NCBI GenBank assembly: GCA_005880855.1
Contig: VBGM01000048.1
Span: 1-36,567 of the forward strand
Reading direction: 5' to 3'
Length of the DNA stretch: 36,567 nt
Source of the DNA: Chloroflexota bacterium
GTDB lineage: Bacteria; Chloroflexota; Dormibacteria; Dormibacterales; Dormibacteraceae
Every line of letters starts with the position of its first letter. Positions within the stretch are counted from its first letter, which is position 1. Under the pieces are notes generated by a model. It was not told the DNA's origin. It saw only the letters and a program-made list of their open reading frames with translations, and ran no database searches. This document shows positions 15,419 to 23,750 of this stretch, one piece after another. A program made the translations under genes and the position numbers.

Positions 15419-16516
15419 ATGAGACGGGTCGGAAGGGCAGCGGTGTTCGGCCTGCTTGCGGGCCTGGCGACCGCGGCGGTCGCGGAAGCCGTACGTCCTC
15501 GCGGAGGCACGTCCGTGCTCGTCGACTGGGACGAGGTCCGCGGCGCGGCGCGCGCCCGCCTCGAACAACCCGCGATCTCGGTGGTATCGCTGGCTGCGGC
15601 GCAGAAGCGCTACCGGGCGATGGCGACCAAGCTCGAGAACCCACTGCTGGAATTCGTGGGCGGGCTGCCGCCCGGAGTCCAGCTGCCGCGCTTCGAGGCG
15701 GTGGACCGCGAAGGCTGGCTGGACCTGAACCTCAACATCCTTCGCCGGGTCATCGACCCGGTCCTGGAGGCCGGCCGAGTCCCCAACTCCTTGATCGTCG
15801 AGGTCGGCCGCGCCGGGGTCGATCGTTACGTCGGCTTCATGCTCGGTTTCCTCGGCCGCAGGGTCCTCGGCCAGTTCGACCCACAGCTTCTGGGCGCGGA
15901 ACCCATCGCCGGCGAGGGCCTCTACCTGGTCGAGACCAACGTCGAAGAGTGGGCCCAGAAGGCGGAGCTGCCGGGAGGTGACCTCAGGCGGTGGCTGATC
16001 CTCCACGAGATGACACATGCGTGGCAGTTCGCCGCGCATCCATGGTTGAGAGCCGACATGGAACGCTTGATCGCCGCGCTGCTCGAATCCACGACCAGAA
16101 AGGCATCGCCCGCTGCCCGCATCGCCGCCTTCGCCGGAGTTCTTCCCGTCCAGTGGAAGCTGATGCGGCGCATGCAGGGCACGATGTCGCTGATCGAGGG
16201 CTATAGCAACCTCGTCATGAACGTGCTGGGCTCCAGGCTCCTCCCGGGTTTTGACCAGCTTGAAGCGGCATACCGCGCTCGTAGCTCAGGCAAGAGCGTC
16301 CTCGAGATTCTGGTCTGGAAGCTTTCAGGGCTCGACCTGAAGCTGCAGCAGTACCGCAAGGGCGAGGCTTTCGCAAAGGCTGTCTATGACGCGCACGGGA
16401 TGGGTGTGTTGAACCTGGCGTGGCAGGGGCCGGATGCGATGCCGCGGATCGAGGAGCTGTCGAATCCGGAATCCTGGTATCGACGAGTCGCGCCCGTTGG
16501 CGCCCGTCGGCGCTAG
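15419..16516 (+). CDS. Zinc-dependent metalloprotease, F420-biosynthesis-associated family
   Basis: The 365-residue protein belongs to the DUF2342 / TIGR03624-TIGR03883 group of putative zinc peptidases, common in actinobacteria and often next to coenzyme F420 genes. HEMTHAWQF at 196-204 gives the HExxH site (His196, Glu197, His200), and SLIEGYSNLVMN further on supplies the downstream Glu region. The N-terminus (VFGLLAGLATAAVAEAV) is a hydrophobic segment that may anchor it to the membrane. No F420 biosynthetic gene is in the window, so the association is only by family. It converges on the gene at 16599. Confidence 0.83.
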   Translation: MRRVGRAAVFGLLAGLATAAVAEAVRPRGGTSVLVDWDEVRGAARARLEQPAISVVSLAAAQKRYRAMATKLENPLLEFVGGLPPGVQLPRFEAVDREGWLDLNLNILRRVIDPVLEAGRVPNSLIVEVGRAGVDRYVGFMLGFLGRRVLGQFDPQLLGAEPIAGEGLYLVETNVEEWAQKAELPGGDLRRWLILHEMTHAWQFAAHPWLRADMERLIAALLESTTRKASPAARIAAFAGVLPVQWKLMRRMQGTMSLIEGYSNLVMNVLGSRLLPGFDQLEAAYRARSSGKSVLEILVWKLSGLDLKLQQYRKGEAFAKAVYDAHGMGVLNLAWQGPDAMPRIEELSNPESWYRRVAPVGARRR

Positions 16517-16549
16517 ATTTTTCTAATCCATCCAATCCCGGGGAAAGTG

Positions 16550-16597
16550 AGCAGCGACGCTTGCGTTGCCGCAGGCCGGCGCGGCTTCGCCGACAGC
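16550..16597. terminator. Hairpins between convergent genes
   Basis: The 82-nt convergent gap holds GCGACG-CTTG-CGTTGC (16554-16569) and a second GC-rich inverted repeat around 16575-16595. They could end both transcripts; no long T-run is present. Confidence 0.35.
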
Positions 16598-16598
16598 C

Positions 16599-17048
16599 CT
16601 AGTCCCGCAGCTCTTCCTGGGCCGTTTCCTCGCTGATCGGCATCACGGCGATCGGTAGATCGGAGATGTCGAAGTAGCGCACGGGCTTGTTCATGCGCTT
16701 GGCGATTCCGACCTGAACCTTCACGCCCAGGGATAGGCGGCCGAACACCCACACCTCATCGCAGCGCGCAAGGAGGTTGTTCATCGCCTCGCGCACGATC
16801 TCCTTGGAGACCGTGTGCATGAGGTAGTAGTCGAACAGCATGAACGGGCTGACTGGCACCATCCCCGAGTCGAGGACGAACTTCTGGATGTGCGCGCGCC
16901 AGTAGAAGGCCTTGTTTGACATCGCGACGTAAACCAGGCGCTTGGGGTGTCGCAGCGTCTCCTCGGCCTGGTCCATCGCGCTCGGTTTGGTGGTGGGCTG
17001 AAAGATGCGCTCGAGAATGTCCTCCGCGGCCTTCCCCGAGATCGCCAT
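16599..17048 (-). CDS. Nucleoside 2-deoxyribosyltransferase-like (DUF4406/DUF7768-type) protein
   Basis: The 149-residue protein resembles the Rossmann-like DUF4406/DUF7768 group related to nucleoside deoxyribosyltransferases: RLVYVAMSNKAFYWRAHIQKFVLDSGMVPVSPFMLFDYYLM, then VREAMNNLLARCDEVWVFGRLSLGVKVQVGIAKRMNKPVRYFD. The DEVWVFG strand and the following G-x-x-x-E-type helix fit nucleotide binding, but the catalytic Glu of true transferases is not clear. The 33 extra upstream codons overlap the divergent SDR gene and are not used. Confidence 0.65.
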   Translation of the reverse strand: MAISGKAAEDILERIFQPTTKPSAMDQAEETLRHPKRLVYVAMSNKAFYWRAHIQKFVLDSGMVPVSPFMLFDYYLMHTVSKEIVREAMNNLLARCDEVWVFGRLSLGVKVQVGIAKRMNKPVRYFDISDLPIAVMPISEETAQEELRD

Positions 17049-17062
17049 AGCGCGGGCTATGG
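17045..17062. promoter_or_regulatory. Perfect inverted repeat holding two opposite ATG codons
   Basis: CCATAGC and GCTATGG flank GCGG. The left arm contains the minus-strand ATG at 17048 and the right arm a plus-strand ATG at 17059. TATGGT (17058-17063) would be a -10 box 7 nt before the plus-strand GTG at 17071. It could be an operator for both genes or an RNA hairpin hiding the starts. Confidence 0.45.
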
Positions 17063-17070
17063 TATCAGTC

Positions 17071-17841
17071 GTGCAATCCAGTTCCAGATTCGACCTGAAG
17101 GGGCGCGTCGCCCTCGTGACTGGGGCCAGCCGCGGTATCGGCAGCGCCATCTCCGAGGCGCTGGCCGAGCAGGGCGCTCAGGTCGTCTTGTCGAGCCGCA
17201 AGCAAGCTGACCTCGACGATGAGGCGGCTCGCATCAACACCAGGTTCCCGGAGCAAGCCGTCGGCATCGCCGCCCACGCGGGGAGACCGGAGGATCTTCA
17301 GCGGCTGGTGGAAGAGGTCATGAACCGCTTCTCCCGTATCGACATCCTCGTCAACAACGCAGCAACCAACCCCTACTTCGGTCCGGTCCTCGGAGCTGAG
17401 CTGGCCGCCTGGGACAAGACCTTTGAGGTCAACCTGCGCGGCATCTTCATTCTCACCAAGCTGGTCTACGAGGCCTCGATGGAGCAGCACGGAGGCGCCA
17501 TCGTCAACGTGGCCAGCGTCGGCGGCCTTCGCCCCGGCCTCGGGCTTGGCGTTTACAACGTCACCAAGGCCGGCGTGATCATGCTCACTCGCCAGCTGGC
17601 TCGCGAGCTGGGTGGCAAGGTACGCGTCAACGCCGTGGCTCCGGGGCTCGTCAAAACGCGCTTCGCGGAGGCACTGTGGGGAAACGAGGCGCTCCTCGAC
17701 CGCGTGGTCAGCTCGAACCCTATGGGCCGAATCGGGGTTCCGGACGAGATCGCGGGGGCGGTGGTTTTCCTGGTGTCGGACGCCGCGAGCTACGTGAATG
17801 GGGAAGTGCTCGTCATCGACGGGGGCGGTGGGGAGCCTTAG
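17071..17841 (+). CDS. SDR-family NAD(P)-dependent oxidoreductase
   Basis: This 256-residue classical short-chain dehydrogenase has TGASRGIG at 17-24 for the cofactor, NNAA, the Ser in VNVASVGG, and the catalytic Tyr162 and Lys166 (YNVTK). The C-terminal VNGEVLVIDGGGGEP is typical of FabG-like or DHRS4-like enzymes that reduce or oxidise acyl or steroid ketones and alcohols. The substrate is unknown. GTG at 17071 fits a leaderless start (TATGGT, 7 nt away); ATG at 17059 would add four residues. Its 3' end overlaps the epimerase 3' end by 29 nt on the opposite strand. Confidence 0.88.
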   Translation: MQSSSRFDLKGRVALVTGASRGIGSAISEALAEQGAQVVLSSRKQADLDDEAARINTRFPEQAVGIAAHAGRPEDLQRLVEEVMNRFSRIDILVNNAATNPYFGPVLGAELAAWDKTFEVNLRGIFILTKLVYEASMEQHGGAIVNVASVGGLRPGLGLGVYNVTKAGVIMLTRQLARELGGKVRVNAVAPGLVKTRFAEALWGNEALLDRVVSSNPMGRIGVPDEIAGAVVFLVSDAASYVNGEVLVIDGGGGEP

Positions 17842-18916
17842 CCGGAAAGGCTGCGGTTTCAGTCTCTCCGTTCTCTGCGGCCAGCTGGCGGCTGTGGATG
17901 AAGTCCTCGAGCTCCTTCTCGTACTGGTACGCGTGGCGGTCGGGCTCGTAGCGAAGGACACGGCGCTGCTGGATGAAGTCTTCGAACGCCGCTTGCGTGT
18001 CGCGCGCCGCGCGGAAGCGGAGCTCGCGGGCCGCCTTCGCCGTCGAGAGGGTGCGGCCCCAGCGCAGTAGATCTACGAGCTGAGGGGAAAGCGCCGCAAG
18101 GCCGCTGCGCCGGAGGGCGAATGCGGTGAGCTCGAGGCCGAATGGCGGCAGGAGCGGCGCGTGGAGCTTGCCCGCGGCATCGAGCAGTTTTGCCAGCGGG
18201 GTACCGCCGGGGGCAGCGATGTTGTACGCGCCGGCAGGGCCGCGCTTGGTGGCCAGGTACAGCGCTTCAACAGAGTCGTCGCGATGGATGAGCTGCAGGG
18301 TCGGGTCGTAGCCGGCCACTGTCGGCACGAGCTCGAGGTCGAGATATCGGGCGAGCGGCTGGGGCTCATCGGGGTTGAGGCTGTTGCTGAAACGCAGCGT
18401 CAGGATGTCGATGCCTGGATTCCGGACGGCGAAGTCCGACACGTAAGACTCGACCTCGACGATGTCGCGCACGAACTGGTGCTTGGAGTTGGAGTCGAGC
18501 CTGTGGTCTTCGCGCAGCGCGGGGGGCAGATCGAAGCGCGAGCCATACACGTGGCCTGATGACTTCAGGACGAATCGGCGGACCGGGCTCTCCTTGCCGG
18601 CGCAGCCCGCCAGAAGGTTGAGCGTGCCGATGACGTTCATCTCGTGCGCGCGTCGCGGGTCCATGTCGAACGAATCGACGCGCGTGAGAGTGTGCACGAC
18701 GGTGTCGATTCCCACCGCGCGGACGAGCTTGCCGATGAGCGAGTGGCGGATGTCGAGCTTCAGGTAGTCGGCCCGCCCCAGGTCGTATCGCGGTTCGCGG
18801 ATGTCGATACCGATGACCTCGGCGACGTCGGGATCCTCTACGAGGCGCTGCACGACGAGCGCGCCCCACCAGCGCGCGACGCCGGTGACGAGGATGCGGC
18901 GCTTCTTATTGGCCAT
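17813..18916 (-). CDS. NAD-dependent epimerase/dehydratase, GalE2-like
   Basis: The 367-residue extended-SDR protein resembles the mycobacterial GalE2 group: ILVTGVARWWGALVVQRLVEDPDVAEVIGIDIREP (dinucleotide site, with two Trp where most have small residues), VHTLTRVD, NVIGTLNLLAGCAG, KSSGHVYGSRFDLPP and FVRDIVEVESYV. The usual Y-x-x-x-K pair is not obvious (F-V-R-D in that region), so sugar epimerisation is doubtful; relatives are poorly characterised. The C-terminal 120 residues carry a helical extension. ATG at 18916 is supported by TAGACT 7 nt upstream. Two palindromes lie further upstream. Confidence 0.8.
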   Translation of the reverse strand: MANKKRRILVTGVARWWGALVVQRLVEDPDVAEVIGIDIREPRYDLGRADYLKLDIRHSLIGKLVRAVGIDTVVHTLTRVDSFDMDPRRAHEMNVIGTLNLLAGCAGKESPVRRFVLKSSGHVYGSRFDLPPALREDHRLDSNSKHQFVRDIVEVESYVSDFAVRNPGIDILTLRFSNSLNPDEPQPLARYLDLELVPTVAGYDPTLQLIHRDDSVEALYLATKRGPAGAYNIAAPGGTPLAKLLDAAGKLHAPLLPPFGLELTAFALRRSGLAALSPQLVDLLRWGRTLSTAKAARELRFRAARDTQAAFEDFIQQRRVLRYEPDRHAYQYEKELEDFIHSRQLAAENGETETAAFPAKAPHRPRR

Positions 18917-18923
18917 CGGCTCC

Positions 18924-18929
18924 AGTCTA
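18924..18929 (-). promoter_or_regulatory. -10 box of the epimerase gene
   Basis: TAGACT on the minus strand ends 7 nt before the ATG at 18916. A GGAG also precedes the start, so either leaderless or led translation is possible. Confidence 0.45.
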
Positions 18930-18956
18930 TCTAGCGTCAGCTGTGGGTTCGATTCC

Positions 18957-18978
18957 GCACGTCTGGCGTCAAACACGC
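18957..18978. repeat. Imperfect 22-bp palindrome, copy 1
   Basis: This copy matches copy 2 (18999-19020) at 18 of 22 positions, keeping the GCACGT start and the TGGCG and CAAAC core. Its centre lies about 51 bp upstream of the epimerase start codon, on the promoter side of the -10 box. Confidence 0.6.
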
Positions 18979-18998
18979 GCTTGCCCTTGCACGACTAC

Positions 18999-19020
18999 GC
19001 ACGTTTGGCGCCAAACGTGC
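18999..19020. repeat. Perfect 22-bp palindrome, copy 2
   Basis: The half-site GCACGTTTGGC is followed directly by its exact reverse complement. The centre is 42 bp from that of copy 1, four helical turns, so both would face the same side of the DNA. The pair most likely binds a dimeric regulator of the epimerase gene. A helicase terminator is possible, but there is no T-run. Confidence 0.6.
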
Positions 19021-19041
19021 TGAATGCACGCGCCAAGCGCC

Positions 19042-21447
19042 TCAGGTCCTTTTGATGACGTCGCGCTCCATCTGCGCGACGGCACGGGTGACATCTTCGA
19101 GCAGCGGCGATTTCGCCTGGCGCAGCGCGAACTCCAGCTGCCGCAGAAGTGAGTAGAGGCTCTTCATCGCCTTGATTGCGTCCCCAATGTCGACGTTGGC
19201 GGCTAGCGGGATCTTGTCGAGCGGCTCGCCGGAAGACCATCGATATGCGAAGTCGATGTAGTCGTGTGAGGGCTGGCGCAGGTTGGGCTCGTCGAGATCC
19301 TTCTCCATGTCGGCGAATCGGAAGTACAGGGAGCGCACAAGCCTCGCGGTTTGGGCGATCGCCGGCGTCGGATACCGGCGAGGACCGGGCGGAGCGCCGC
19401 CACGTCCTCGACCTCGGTCGCGGTCTTCGGCCGCCAGCATCACCAGCACCGCCGACAGCTCTTCCGGCGTGAGGCCCTCCAGCCAGCCGGCCCACACCGC
19501 TTCGGCGACGAGGATCGTGTTCTCGCCATATACGCGCGCCGCGAAGAGGCCCTTGTCGGTCGGCCGGTTTGCTGACAGGAATCCCGTGTCGGCGAGGATC
19601 CGGCTCAGACGACGCAGCTTGCGGGCGTACTCGTCCATCTGGCCGGTCGCCTCGCGGTCACCCGCCTCAACCTCCCTCTCCAGCGCACGCAGCTCGCCGT
19701 AACGCCGCAGGTGCTCCCCGAAGCGCGGCGAGCGCACGACCTTGAGCTTGCGCTGCCGCTCCAGGAGTCCTTTCGCTTCGATCTCCAGCTTCTGCACGAG
19801 CTTGTTGGAGTGCCCCTGGGCCCTTGTGTGGCGCCCACGCCGGGAGCGCCGTTCCGCGCCGGCATCACGCCGCAGCCGCTTCAGCTCGATGCGGATCGCG
19901 CGCCTGCGATCTTCGAGCTTGTAGTACTGGGCGACCTCCTCGATGGAAACTTCCGAGTCGTCCCACATATGGCGGATGTCCTCGAGTCGGGCGCGAACGT
20001 TCTGGAGCCGCTCTTGCGTACGGTCGGCTGCCAGCCGCTTTTGAAACTGCCCAAAGGACCGCTCCATGAGGCCCTCTGCCTCTTCCGGTGTGTAGACCCT
20101 GAGCAGGTTGAGGGCCATGTTGTAGCTGGGCAGGAACTTCGACTCGACGACGAGCGTCGGGCCCATCGCGACCTCGTAGATCGCGCCGATCTCGATGTCG
20201 GACTCCTTGAGGATCACGCCGTGGCCGATCACATCGATGCCTCGCCGGCCGGCCCGTCCCATCAGCTGCGTCAGCTCGCCGGTGGTGAGGTTTGAAAAGT
20301 TGACGCCATCGAATTTCGTGAACGACGAGACGACCACGCCGCGCGCCGGCATGTTGATGCCAAGCGACAGCGTCTCGGTCGCAAAGACCACCTTGATCAG
20401 GCCGCGTTGAAAGAGCTCCTCGACCATCTCCTTGTGGTACGGCAGCAATCCGGCGTGATGCTCGGCAAGGCCACGGCGCAGCAGCCTCGAGTCGACCATC
20501 CGGCGAAACAGGGATTCTTCGTCGCGATCCTTGAGCCCGAGCAGCCTCTCGGCGGCGACGCGGTCGATCGCCTCCTTCTCGGCGGCGGTCGTGAGGTCGA
20601 GGTCGTGGTACGAGCACCGCTGCAGCGCTTCGCGGCAGCCGCGCCGCGAGAAGATGAAATAGATCGAGGGCAGAATGTCGAGGCGCCGCAGCTCCTCGAT
20701 GACCTTGAGCAGGTCGTTCGAGGGCAGCCTCGTGAAACGTCCGACGCGATAGGAGGCCTCCTCTTCTTCGGCGGCCTTCGTCCATGTGCGCTGGTCGATG
20801 CCGCCGTCCTCTTTGAAGAGGGGATTGAACCGGTTCTGAACGGCCAGCCACATCTTCAGCTCGACCGGCCGGACGTTGTGGAAGACGGTCTCCATGCCGC
20901 CGCGGTTCTCGGCCATCCATTCCGCGATCTCGCGATAGTTGCCGATGGTCGCCGACAGGCCGACCAGCTTGATGGTCCTGGGTGCCTGGATGACGATCTC
21001 CTCCCAGACTGATCCTCGAGGGAAATCGTCGATGTAATGGACCTCGTCGAGGACCACGTAATTGACGAGGTCAAGTCGCTTGGGGTCCTCGTAGATGAGG
21101 TTGCGCAGGATCTCGGTCGTCATCACGACCACCGGTGCGTCGTCGTTGATGGTGTTCTCACCCGTGACCAGGCCGACCCTGCCCTCACCGTACTCGCGCA
21201 CGAAGTCGTGGTACTTCTGGTTGCTGAGCGCCTTGAGCGGGGTCGTGTAGATGACCTTCGTGCCTTCGCGCAGAGACCGGAAGATGGCGTACTCGGCCAC
21301 CACGGTCTTGCCGCTGGACGTCGGGGCGCTGACGAGCACGCCACCAGCCGCAGTGTCCAGCTTGTCGATCGCCTCGCGCTGGAACGGATCGAGCTTGAAA
21401 GGAAGGGTGGCCTCGAAATCTTCCGCAAGGGTTTCGACAGCTTTCAA
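19042..21447 (-). CDS. helY: HelY/Ski2-like DEAD/DEAH-box RNA helicase with DSHCT domain
   Basis: The 801-residue superfamily 2 helicase has Walker A SAPTSSGKT (40-48), TTPLKALSNQK (Ia), LDEVHYI with DEVH at 134-137, SATIGN (165-170), FIFSRRGC, EHHAGLLPYHK, FATETLSLGINMPA, and QLMGRAGRRG (motif VI). The C-terminal third has the coiled arch region and the DSHCT domain (DTGFLSANRPTDKGLFAARVYGENTILVAEAVWAGWLEGLTPEELSAVL). This is the bacterial HelY group related to eukaryotic Mtr4/Ski2, expected to act in RNA processing or decay. It is coupled (ATGA) to the upstream DUF503 gene. It is somewhat shorter than actinobacterial HelY. Confidence 0.92.
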   Translation of the reverse strand: MKAVETLAEDFEATLPFKLDPFQREAIDKLDTAAGGVLVSAPTSSGKTVVAEYAIFRSLREGTKVIYTTPLKALSNQKYHDFVREYGEGRVGLVTGENTINDDAPVVVMTTEILRNLIYEDPKRLDLVNYVVLDEVHYIDDFPRGSVWEEIVIQAPRTIKLVGLSATIGNYREIAEWMAENRGGMETVFHNVRPVELKMWLAVQNRFNPLFKEDGGIDQRTWTKAAEEEEASYRVGRFTRLPSNDLLKVIEELRRLDILPSIYFIFSRRGCREALQRCSYHDLDLTTAAEKEAIDRVAAERLLGLKDRDEESLFRRMVDSRLLRRGLAEHHAGLLPYHKEMVEELFQRGLIKVVFATETLSLGINMPARGVVVSSFTKFDGVNFSNLTTGELTQLMGRAGRRGIDVIGHGVILKESDIEIGAIYEVAMGPTLVVESKFLPSYNMALNLLRVYTPEEAEGLMERSFGQFQKRLAADRTQERLQNVRARLEDIRHMWDDSEVSIEEVAQYYKLEDRRRAIRIELKRLRRDAGAERRSRRGRHTRAQGHSNKLVQKLEIEAKGLLERQRKLKVVRSPRFGEHLRRYGELRALEREVEAGDREATGQMDEYARKLRRLSRILADTGFLSANRPTDKGLFAARVYGENTILVAEAVWAGWLEGLTPEELSAVLVMLAAEDRDRGRGRGGAPPGPRRYPTPAIAQTARLVRSLYFRFADMEKDLDEPNLRQPSHDYIDFAYRWSSGEPLDKIPLAANVDIGDAIKAMKSLYSLLRQLEFALRQAKSPLLEDVTRAVAQMERDVIKRT

Positions 21448-21746
21448 AGTCGCACCAGCTCGGTCGACACGTCGGTGATCCGCGCGCCATCGCAGTGCGA
21501 CTCGATGTACGAAAGCGCCGCGGCCAGGACTTCGTCGGCGTGGCGACTGTCGGCGCTGACGCAGGCAACCGCAAGCTCAGCGAGCTGCCAGCGGTCGCGC
21601 TCGCCCACCTCGGCCGCGGCGACCTGAAATTGCGATCGGACGCGTCGAAGCAGGCCGCTGATCACCTGGCGCTTGCCCTTGAGAGAACCGCTGTCAGGTA
21701 TGTGCAGAACGACCCGAAGCAAGCCGACCGCAAGGGGCGATGACAT
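21444..21746 (-). CDS. DUF503-family protein
   Basis: The 100-residue protein has the DUF503 ferredoxin-like pattern: LAVGLLRVVLHIPDSGSLKGKRQVISGLLRRVRSQFQVAAAEVGERDRWQLAELAVACVSAD, then AALSYIES and a short C-terminal strand. Relatives are often encoded beside rbfA or infB; here it is beside helY, fitting an RNA-related role. The function is not established. TAATCT lies 9 nt before its ATG on the minus strand, overlapping the pyrE promoter box. Confidence 0.85.
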   Translation of the reverse strand: MSSPLAVGLLRVVLHIPDSGSLKGKRQVISGLLRRVRSQFQVAAAEVGERDRWQLAELAVACVSADSRHADEVLAAALSYIESHCDGARITDVSTELVRL

Positions 21747-21754
21747 CCTTCGGC

Positions 21755-21761
21755 TAGATTA
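21755..21761. promoter_or_regulatory. Two-way -10 box for pyrE and DUF503
   Basis: TAGATTA reads TAGATT on the plus strand, 6 nt before the pyrE GTG at 21767, and TAATCT on the minus strand, 9 nt before the DUF503 ATG at 21746. Five base pairs are shared. Confidence 0.45.
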
Positions 21762-21766
21762 AGAGC

Positions 21767-22303
21767 GTGGAGACCGCAGCATCCGAGTTGCGCGAGCTCG
21801 GGCGCGACCTGGTCGCCGCCTCATATCTCAAGGGCGACTTCGTTCTTCGCTCGGGCAAACGCTCCAACCGGTACTTCGACAAGTTCCTCTTCGAAACCGA
21901 TCCAGCGCTTCTGCGGCGGCTCGGCCGGCATCTCGCGCAGCTGATCCCGCCGGAGACACAACGCCTCGCGGCGCCCGAACTCGGCGCAGTTCTACTTGGC
22001 GGAGCGGTTTCCATGGAAACCGGCCTTCCCCTGGTCCTCGTGCGGAAGGAGCCGAAGGGTTACGGCACGTCGAAACAGATCGAAGGCCGATACCAACCTG
22101 GCGAGAGGATCACTGTCATCGAGGACGTCGTCACCACGGGCGGTGACTCGCTTCGCTCCGCGCAAGTGCTGCGCGACGCCGGCGCAACCGTGATTCACCT
22201 GGTGGTCGTCCTCGACCGCGGCGAAGGCGGCGAGGACAACATTCGCACCGCCGGCATTCCCTACACGCCGCTTTTCCGCCTCACCGATCTCGAGCTTGAC
22301 TGA
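21767..22303 (+). CDS. pyrE: Orotate phosphoribosyltransferase
   Basis: The 178-residue type I phosphoribosyltransferase converts orotate and PRPP to OMP in pyrimidine synthesis. The PRPP loop is ITVIEDVVTTGGDSL (115-129); KGDFVLRSGKRSNRYFDKF binds orotate as in other PyrE, and VRKEPKGYGTSKQIEG gives the flexible catalytic loop. The start is GTG, leaderless. The stop overlaps the pyrC-like start (TTG) by 8 nt. It is slightly short of the usual 190-215 residues but complete. Confidence 0.93.
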   Translation: METAASELRELGRDLVAASYLKGDFVLRSGKRSNRYFDKFLFETDPALLRRLGRHLAQLIPPETQRLAAPELGAVLLGGAVSMETGLPLVLVRKEPKGYGTSKQIEGRYQPGERITVIEDVVTTGGDSLRSAQVLRDAGATVIHLVVVLDRGEGGEDNIRTAGIPYTPLFRLTDLELD

Positions 22304-23687
22304 TCGCGCATCGCGGACGTCGATCGTAATTGTGGGCGGCACCGTGCACACGCCCGAAGGCCCGCGCGAGGTGGACGTCCAGATTGCCGGCGGTGTCATC
22401 ACAGCAGTAGGCAACGACAGGGCGCCCGAGGATGCGCGAACGGTGGATGCGCGAGGCATGTACGTGCTGCCAGGCGCGATCGACGTCCATGTGCACAGCC
22501 GCGACCCCGGCTTTCCGCAGAAGGAGGACTTCGGGACGTTGACCGCCGCCGCAGCCGCCGGCGGCGTGACCACGGTCGTCGACATGCCGAACACGGTGCC
22601 GGCCGTCGATGCCGCGGGCGTGATGGAGTCCAAGGCTGCGCTGGCGCGCAGGCAGGCGCGGGTCGACGTGGGATTGTGGGCCTTGCTTCGTTCGGGCACG
22701 ACGTCGGAGGACCTGGAGGGTCTGGCGGCCGCGGGCGCCATCGGATTCAAGGCTTACCTTGGATACGCGTTCAGCCTCACGCGTAAGCAGGTCCACTATT
22801 CGCCCGACCTCGACGACCCCGACCTCGAGGCGCCCCCAGATTACGGAACCCTCGCCCGGCTGGCCCCTGTCATCGCGGAGCTCGGCCTTCCGCTCCTCAT
22901 CCACGCCGAAGACCCCGGGATCCTCGCTGCCTTTCGACGCCCGCTCGAAACATATGCGGATCTTCTCGCGGCGCGGCCGGCGGAGGCCGAGGCGGTGGCC
23001 GTCGCAGCGGCGGCCGAGATCGCGGGCGCCTCTGGGGTACGACTTCACGTCGCCCATCTCTCGAGCGCGGCCGGCCTCGCCGCCGCGCAGGAGGCGATCC
23101 GCGCCGGGGCGCCGCTCACCCTCGAGACCTGCCCTCAGTACCTGTGGCTCTGCGACGACGACTTCCGCAGGTTGGGCAACGCGATGAAGGTGTATCCGCC
23201 GATTCGGACGGCGTCGGACCGCGACGCGCTGCTGGAGGGCCTGGCCAAGGGCGTCATCGGGATGGTTGCGACCGACCATGCGCCGCACACCGACGAGGAG
23301 AAGGCGGCGCCCTTCGGCGAGGCGCCGTCGGGAAGCCCAGGCGTCCAGACGCTCTACGTCAGCTGCCTCGAGCTCGCAAAGCGCCAGGGTGACGTTTGGC
23401 GCGCGCCTCGCTGGGTCTCCGAGGCGCCGGCGGCGCTGGCCGGTTTGCAGGAGAGCAAAGGAACGATCGCGCCCGGCTTCGACGCGGACATCGTGATCGT
23501 CGACCCCAACAAGGCTACGCGCGTGCGCGCGGATGTCATGCGTTCGCGACAGCGACATGGCGCGCTCGACGGAATGGAGTTTGGGTTTTCCGTGCGTGCG
23601 ACGTACCTGCGCGGGTCCCTCGTCTCAGGCGAGGGCCGGCGCGCGGAGCGTCCTTCTGGGAGGATCGTCAGGCCCTTCAGGCGTTGA
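22296..23687 (+). CDS. pyrC: Dihydroorotase (PyrC) or allantoinase-like amidohydrolase
   Basis: The 463-residue cyclic amidohydrolase has metal site DVHVHSRDPG, the carboxylated Lys in AIGFKAYLGY, HAED, HVAHLSS, and TDHAPHTDEEK. Dihydroorotase and allantoinase are close relatives; VVDMPNTVP, ETCPQYL and PPIRT occur in both. Overlap with pyrE makes dihydroorotase the better reading, as both act in UMP synthesis. The TTG start codon overlaps the pyrE stop by 8 nt. No pyrB or pyrD is nearby. The C-terminal region (residues 385-463) is the usual second barrel. Confidence 0.82.
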   Translation: MTDRASRTSIVIVGGTVHTPEGPREVDVQIAGGVITAVGNDRAPEDARTVDARGMYVLPGAIDVHVHSRDPGFPQKEDFGTLTAAAAAGGVTTVVDMPNTVPAVDAAGVMESKAALARRQARVDVGLWALLRSGTTSEDLEGLAAAGAIGFKAYLGYAFSLTRKQVHYSPDLDDPDLEAPPDYGTLARLAPVIAELGLPLLIHAEDPGILAAFRRPLETYADLLAARPAEAEAVAVAAAAEIAGASGVRLHVAHLSSAAGLAAAQEAIRAGAPLTLETCPQYLWLCDDDFRRLGNAMKVYPPIRTASDRDALLEGLAKGVIGMVATDHAPHTDEEKAAPFGEAPSGSPGVQTLYVSCLELAKRQGDVWRAPRWVSEAPAALAGLQESKGTIAPGFDADIVIVDPNKATRVRADVMRSRQRHGALDGMEFGFSVRATYLRGSLVSGEGRRAERPSGRIVRPFRR

Positions 23688-23740
23688 CCCGATTCACGGC
23701 CGGGGTCAGACTTGGCCGAGAGCGGTACGTACGTCCACCT

Positions 23741-23745
23741 GGAGG
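23741..23745 (+). promoter_or_regulatory. Ribosome binding site for the lipoprotein gene
   Basis: GGAGG ends 5 nt before the ATG at 23751 and only 2 nt before the ATG at 23748, so it favours the second ATG. Confidence 0.6.
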
Positions 23746-23750
23746 CCATG

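Noticed and set aside
18942-18970. tRNA T-arm-like sequence (GGGTTCGATTCC)
   Set aside because: The T-stem has several mismatches and no anticodon or D-arm can be found upstream; it is not a tRNA gene.
18999-19020. Intrinsic terminator of the helicase gene
   Set aside because: A perfect palindrome with a near copy 42 bp away and no T-run fits an operator pair better.
22281-23558. 425-codon open frame antisense to the pyrC-like gene
   Set aside because: It has no recognisable domain and mirrors the conserved amidohydrolase.
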